Assembly: GCA_050942695.1 (NCBI GenBank)
Contig: JBMNNU010000173.1
Span: forward strand, 1 to 6,937
Direction of reading: 5' to 3'
DNA from: JBMNNU01 sp050942695
GTDB taxonomy: Bacteria > Chloroflexota > UBA6077
Length of the DNA stretch: 6,937 nt
A program made the translations under genes and the position numbers. The first letter of the stretch is position 1, and the number at the start of each line of letters is the position of its first letter. Below the pieces are notes generated by a model. The model ran no database searches. It worked only from the letters and a program-made list of their open reading frames with translations, and was not told where the DNA came from. This document shows, one piece after another, positions 5,612 to 6,937 of this stretch.

Positions 5612-5674
5612 CGCCTCACCTTTTTCTTCGCCTCGGCGATGGAACCTGAAAAGAACGGCACGGAACGCTTTTCT

Positions 5675-5683
5675 ATAATACCA
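5675..5683 (-). promoter_or_regulatory. extended -10 promoter for the kinase
   Basis: Read on the minus strand the sequence is TGGTATTAT, a TGn-extended -10 with five of six matches to TATAAT. It is about 64 bases from the kinase ATG. No good -35 is seen at 16-18 bases, which is usual for extended -10 promoters. Confidence 0.45.
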
Positions 5684-5762
5684 AGAATGTGTTTGCTCGC
5701 GAAGACGTATTTCGGATGCGGAGCGACAGTTTTTGCGCCAACATGACGAGCGGAAAAGGCGC

Positions 5763-5768
5763 TATAAT
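5763..5768 (+). promoter_or_regulatory. -10 box of the four-cysteine gene
   Basis: This is a perfect TATAAT, predicting transcription start near 5775 and a leader of about 58 bases before ATG 5833. No clear -35 sits at 16-18 bases (AACATG or similar), so an activator or a different sigma factor may be needed. It is divergent to the kinase promoter about 80 bases away. Confidence 0.5.
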
Positions 5769-5783
5769 CGAATCATAACGCTT

Positions 5784-5794
5784 GAAGCAGCTTC
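5784..5794. promoter_or_regulatory. 11-base palindrome just downstream of the -10 box
   Basis: GAAGC and GCTTC flank a single A. It falls within the expected initially transcribed region of the four-cysteine gene, where a bound repressor could block initiation. It is short, so chance is possible. Confidence 0.2.
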
Positions 5795-5832
5795 GCTTAC
5801 GCTCAGTGCACAACAAACTAATGGGGGCAGGG

Positions 5833-6090
5833 ATGACAGCGCAGAGAAAGTGCAGATATTGCCTTTACTGGCATTCGCGCCTGCCCGGCGGCATCGAGCC
5901 CAAGGATGATACCGTGGGCGAGTGCAGGTTCAATCCACCCGTATTCCAGTTCATGGGCAGCAGCCAGAGATCTTTCGAGAAAAAGGGCGTTTGGCCTGAA
6001 ACCTACGGAAAGGATTGGTGCGGGCAGTTCAGCCTACACAGGTGGCCGCAACGTGGCGGCGGTTTTTTTAAGCCCCCTCCTGTGAACTGA
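5833..6090 (+). CDS. small four-cysteine (putative metal-binding) protein
   Basis: This is an 85-residue protein, counted from ATG 5833. It begins MTAQRKCRYCLYW with a CxxC, has a third cysteine in VGECRFNPPVF and a fourth in DWCGQFSLH. This order (CxxC...GECRxxPP...WPxT...DWCGxF) is one I know from many short uncharacterised bacterial and phage proteins. The four cysteines probably bind zinc or an iron centre. There is no signal peptide or membrane segment. The start is uncertain: TTG 5782 and ATG 5821 lack ribosome binding sites, while 5833 has GGGGG at 5-base spacing and places the CxxC at the N-terminus as usual. The last residues (RGGGFFKPPPVN) are low-complexity, and the bases that encode them look like a terminator. 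The perfect -10 at 5763 suggests its own promoter. Role unknown; regulation by the divergent two-component pair is possible. Confidence 0.78.
   Translation: MTAQRKCRYCLYWHSRLPGGIEPKDDTVGECRFNPPVFQFMGSSQRSFEKKGVWPETYGKDWCGQFSLHRWPQRGGGFFKPPPVN
6045..6069 (+). terminator. terminator-like hairpin with T-run inside the 3' end of the gene
   Basis: GCCGC (6045-6049) can pair with GCGGC (6056-6060) over 6 bases, followed by GG and seven T (6063-6069). This is the best T-run terminator shape in the window, but the stem is only 5 bp and the whole element lies before the stop codon at 6088-6090. Confidence 0.4.
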
Positions 6091-6107
6091 GCCGTGGGGT
6101 ACATATT

Positions 6108-6203
6108 CAGGCACGGGGTACAAGGCACAAGATCGCAGCATTCAGCACTCGATTCCCAGAACCCAGAACCATCCTCAGGACTCAGCACCCAGCACTCAGG
6201 ACT
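6108..6203 (+). repeat. degenerate tandem heptamer tract (consensus near CAGNACY)
   Basis: The tract keeps 7-base phase over about 96 bases. Units include CAGGCAC at 6108, CAGCATT at 6136, CAGCACT at 6143, CAGAACC at 6157 and 6164, CAGGACT at 6176, CAGCACC at 6183, CAGCACT at 6190 and CAGGACT at 6197. Divergent units fill 6115-6135 and 6150-6156, and a 5-base unit (6171-6175) breaks phase once. It resembles the short tandemly repeated heptamers described in cyanobacteria and some other environmental bacteria. It ends 3 bases before the A-run and ribosome binding site of the next gene, so it forms that gene's leader. Confidence 0.75.
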
Positions 6204-6206
6204 AAA

Positions 6207-6213
6207 AAGGAGG
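6207..6213 (+). promoter_or_regulatory. Shine-Dalgarno deciding the GTG start
   Basis: AAGGAGG lies 6 bases before GTG 6220. This canonical site fixes the start at a GTG codon and shows the repeat tract is outside the coding region. Confidence 0.8.
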
Positions 6214-6219
6214 CAAGCA

Positions 6220-6937
6220 GTGAGGGTCAAGATCACAACCCTGGCTGAGAACAGCGTCGGCAAGATAGGCACGATAGCGGAGCATGGGCTATCGATGCTG
6301 CTGGAACTGGATGATCTATGTGTGCTGCTAGATGCAGGCCCATCCAGCAGCACAGTTCACAACGCGCGGTTTATGGATATAGACCTTTCGCGGGTGAGCC
6401 ACATCGTGCTCAGCCACGGCCACTGGGATCACACGGGCGGCCTGAGGGATCTGCTGGCTCAAACAGGCGAGGTGACGGTGCATGCCCACACCGATGTTTG
6501 GAAGCCCCGATACTCCGTTCGGAAAGGCCAAAAACCGAGGTACACCGGCCTGCCCTACCAGAGGGGGTTGCTGGAGGCTCTAGGCGCAACCTTCGATCTG
6601 TCCGATGCCCCCATCCGGATAAACGAGAATGTGATGACGACCGGCCCGGTGCCTCGAAAGACCGATTTCGAGAAGCTGGACTCGGCCGCGAGGGTGAAAA
6701 CCCCACAGGGCTGGGAGCAGGATCAGATCCTGGATGACCAATCGCTGCTTGTCAAAACCCCGAAAGGGCTGGTGGTGTTGCTTGGGTGCGCCCACAGCGG
6801 GATCGTGAATCACCTGAACCAGGCGCGGAAGGTATCCGGCGAGGAGAGGATTTTCGCGGTGCTGGGAGGTACCCACCTGGGCTTTTTGGATAGAGAGCAG
6901 TTGACGAAAACGGTTGCCGCTCTCAAGGAGATGGACA
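6220..6937 (+). CDS. metallo-beta-lactamase-fold hydrolase, COG1237/PpsS-like (partial, 3' end cut)
   Basis: This is a 239-residue open frame running off the right edge. It starts at GTG after a canonical ribosome binding site and reads VRVKITTLAENSVGKIG. The metal site is clear: HxHxDH at His66, His68, Asp70 and His71 (SHGHWDHTGG), a later ligand His192 in LLGCAHSG, and a probable His219 in GGTHLGF. The N-terminal AEHGLSMLLE (20-29) and VLLDAGPSSSTVHNA (35-49) match the group annotated as 7,8-dihydropterin-6-yl-methyl-4-(beta-D-ribofuranosyl)aminobenzene-5'-phosphate synthase. That group includes a methanogen enzyme of methanopterin synthesis, but most bacterial members are of unproven function. 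About 20-50 residues are missing on the right by family length. It is soluble, with no signal peptide. I would call it a family member and not claim pterin synthesis. Confidence 0.9.
   Translation, partial: MRVKITTLAENSVGKIGTIAEHGLSMLLELDDLCVLLDAGPSSSTVHNARFMDIDLSRVSHIVLSHGHWDHTGGLRDLLAQTGEVTVHAHTDVWKPRYSVRKGQKPRYTGLPYQRGLLEALGATFDLSDAPIRINENVMTTGPVPRKTDFEKLDSAARVKTPQGWEQDQILDDQSLLVKTPKGLVVLLGCAHSGIVNHLNQARKVSGEERIFAVLGGTHLGFLDREQLTKTVAALKEMD

Noticed and set aside
5782..5832. TTG 5782 or ATG 5821 as start of the four-cysteine protein
   Set aside because: TTG 5782 is only 13 bases past the -10 box and has no ribosome binding site; ATG 5821 has none either. ATG 5833 has a G-rich site at good spacing.
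6108..6203. CRISPR array
   Set aside because: Units are 7 bases with no spacers, so this is a short tandem repeat and not CRISPR.
6003..6737. Frames of up to 139 residues on both strands around the MBL-fold gene
   Set aside because: They overlap the HxHxDH-containing frame, which has a canonical ribosome binding site and family motifs; the overlapping frames show neither.

Overview
The window (about 6.9 kb, roughly mid-50s % GC by eye) is ordinary bacterial chromosome: short, well-spaced genes with clear Shine-Dalgarno sites, no insertion sequence, phage gene, tRNA, rRNA or CRISPR array. The gene mix is a short Mrp/NBP35-type Fe-S carrier ATPase, a soluble RsbRD_N-like/HisKA_3 histidine kinase with a NarL-type regulator, a DUF2795-like protein, a small four-cysteine protein and a dihydropterin-ribofuranosylaminobenzene-phosphate-synthase-like metallo-beta-lactamase-fold protein. 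This suggests an environmental, probably anaerobic or facultative bacterium. A Chloroflexota-like (Anaerolineae-type) host is my best guess, but that is inference from gene content and not proven.

Layout. The plus strand (about 1-3106) starts with the possible tail of an unseen gene, then the Mrp-type ATPase (57-920). The ATPase overlaps by 14 bases a small winged-helix protein with five cysteines (907-1224). Next come a helical protein of unknown function (1297-1680), an NAD(P)-dependent epimerase/dehydratase-like SDR (1816-2676) and a second helical orphan (2726-3106). A perfect 13-bp hairpin (3151-3179) separates this block from the convergent minus-strand block. That block reads right to left: histidine kinase (5611-4529), response regulator (4365-3691) and a 68-residue DUF2795-like protein (3404-3198). 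Right of the kinase is a divergent promoter region (about 5612-5832). A plus-strand four-cysteine protein (5833-6090) follows, then a degenerate 7-bp repeat tract (6108-6203), then a metallo-beta-lactamase-fold gene that runs off the right edge (from 6220).

How the parts may work together. The kinase and regulator form a complete cytoplasmic two-component pair. The kinase has no membrane segment, so its signal should be intracellular, probably sensed by the RsbRD_N-like N-terminal region. The Mrp ATPase and cysteine-bearing winged-helix protein are translationally coupled in appearance, which hints at an Fe-S or metal-responsive regulator tied to an Fe-S carrier. The heptamer repeat tract is the clearest sequence structure not explained by genes. 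I do not see a convincing new multi-gene defence or mobile system here. The most interesting leads are the Mrp/cysteine winged-helix pair, the heptamer tract and the hairpins and dyads around the two-component genes.
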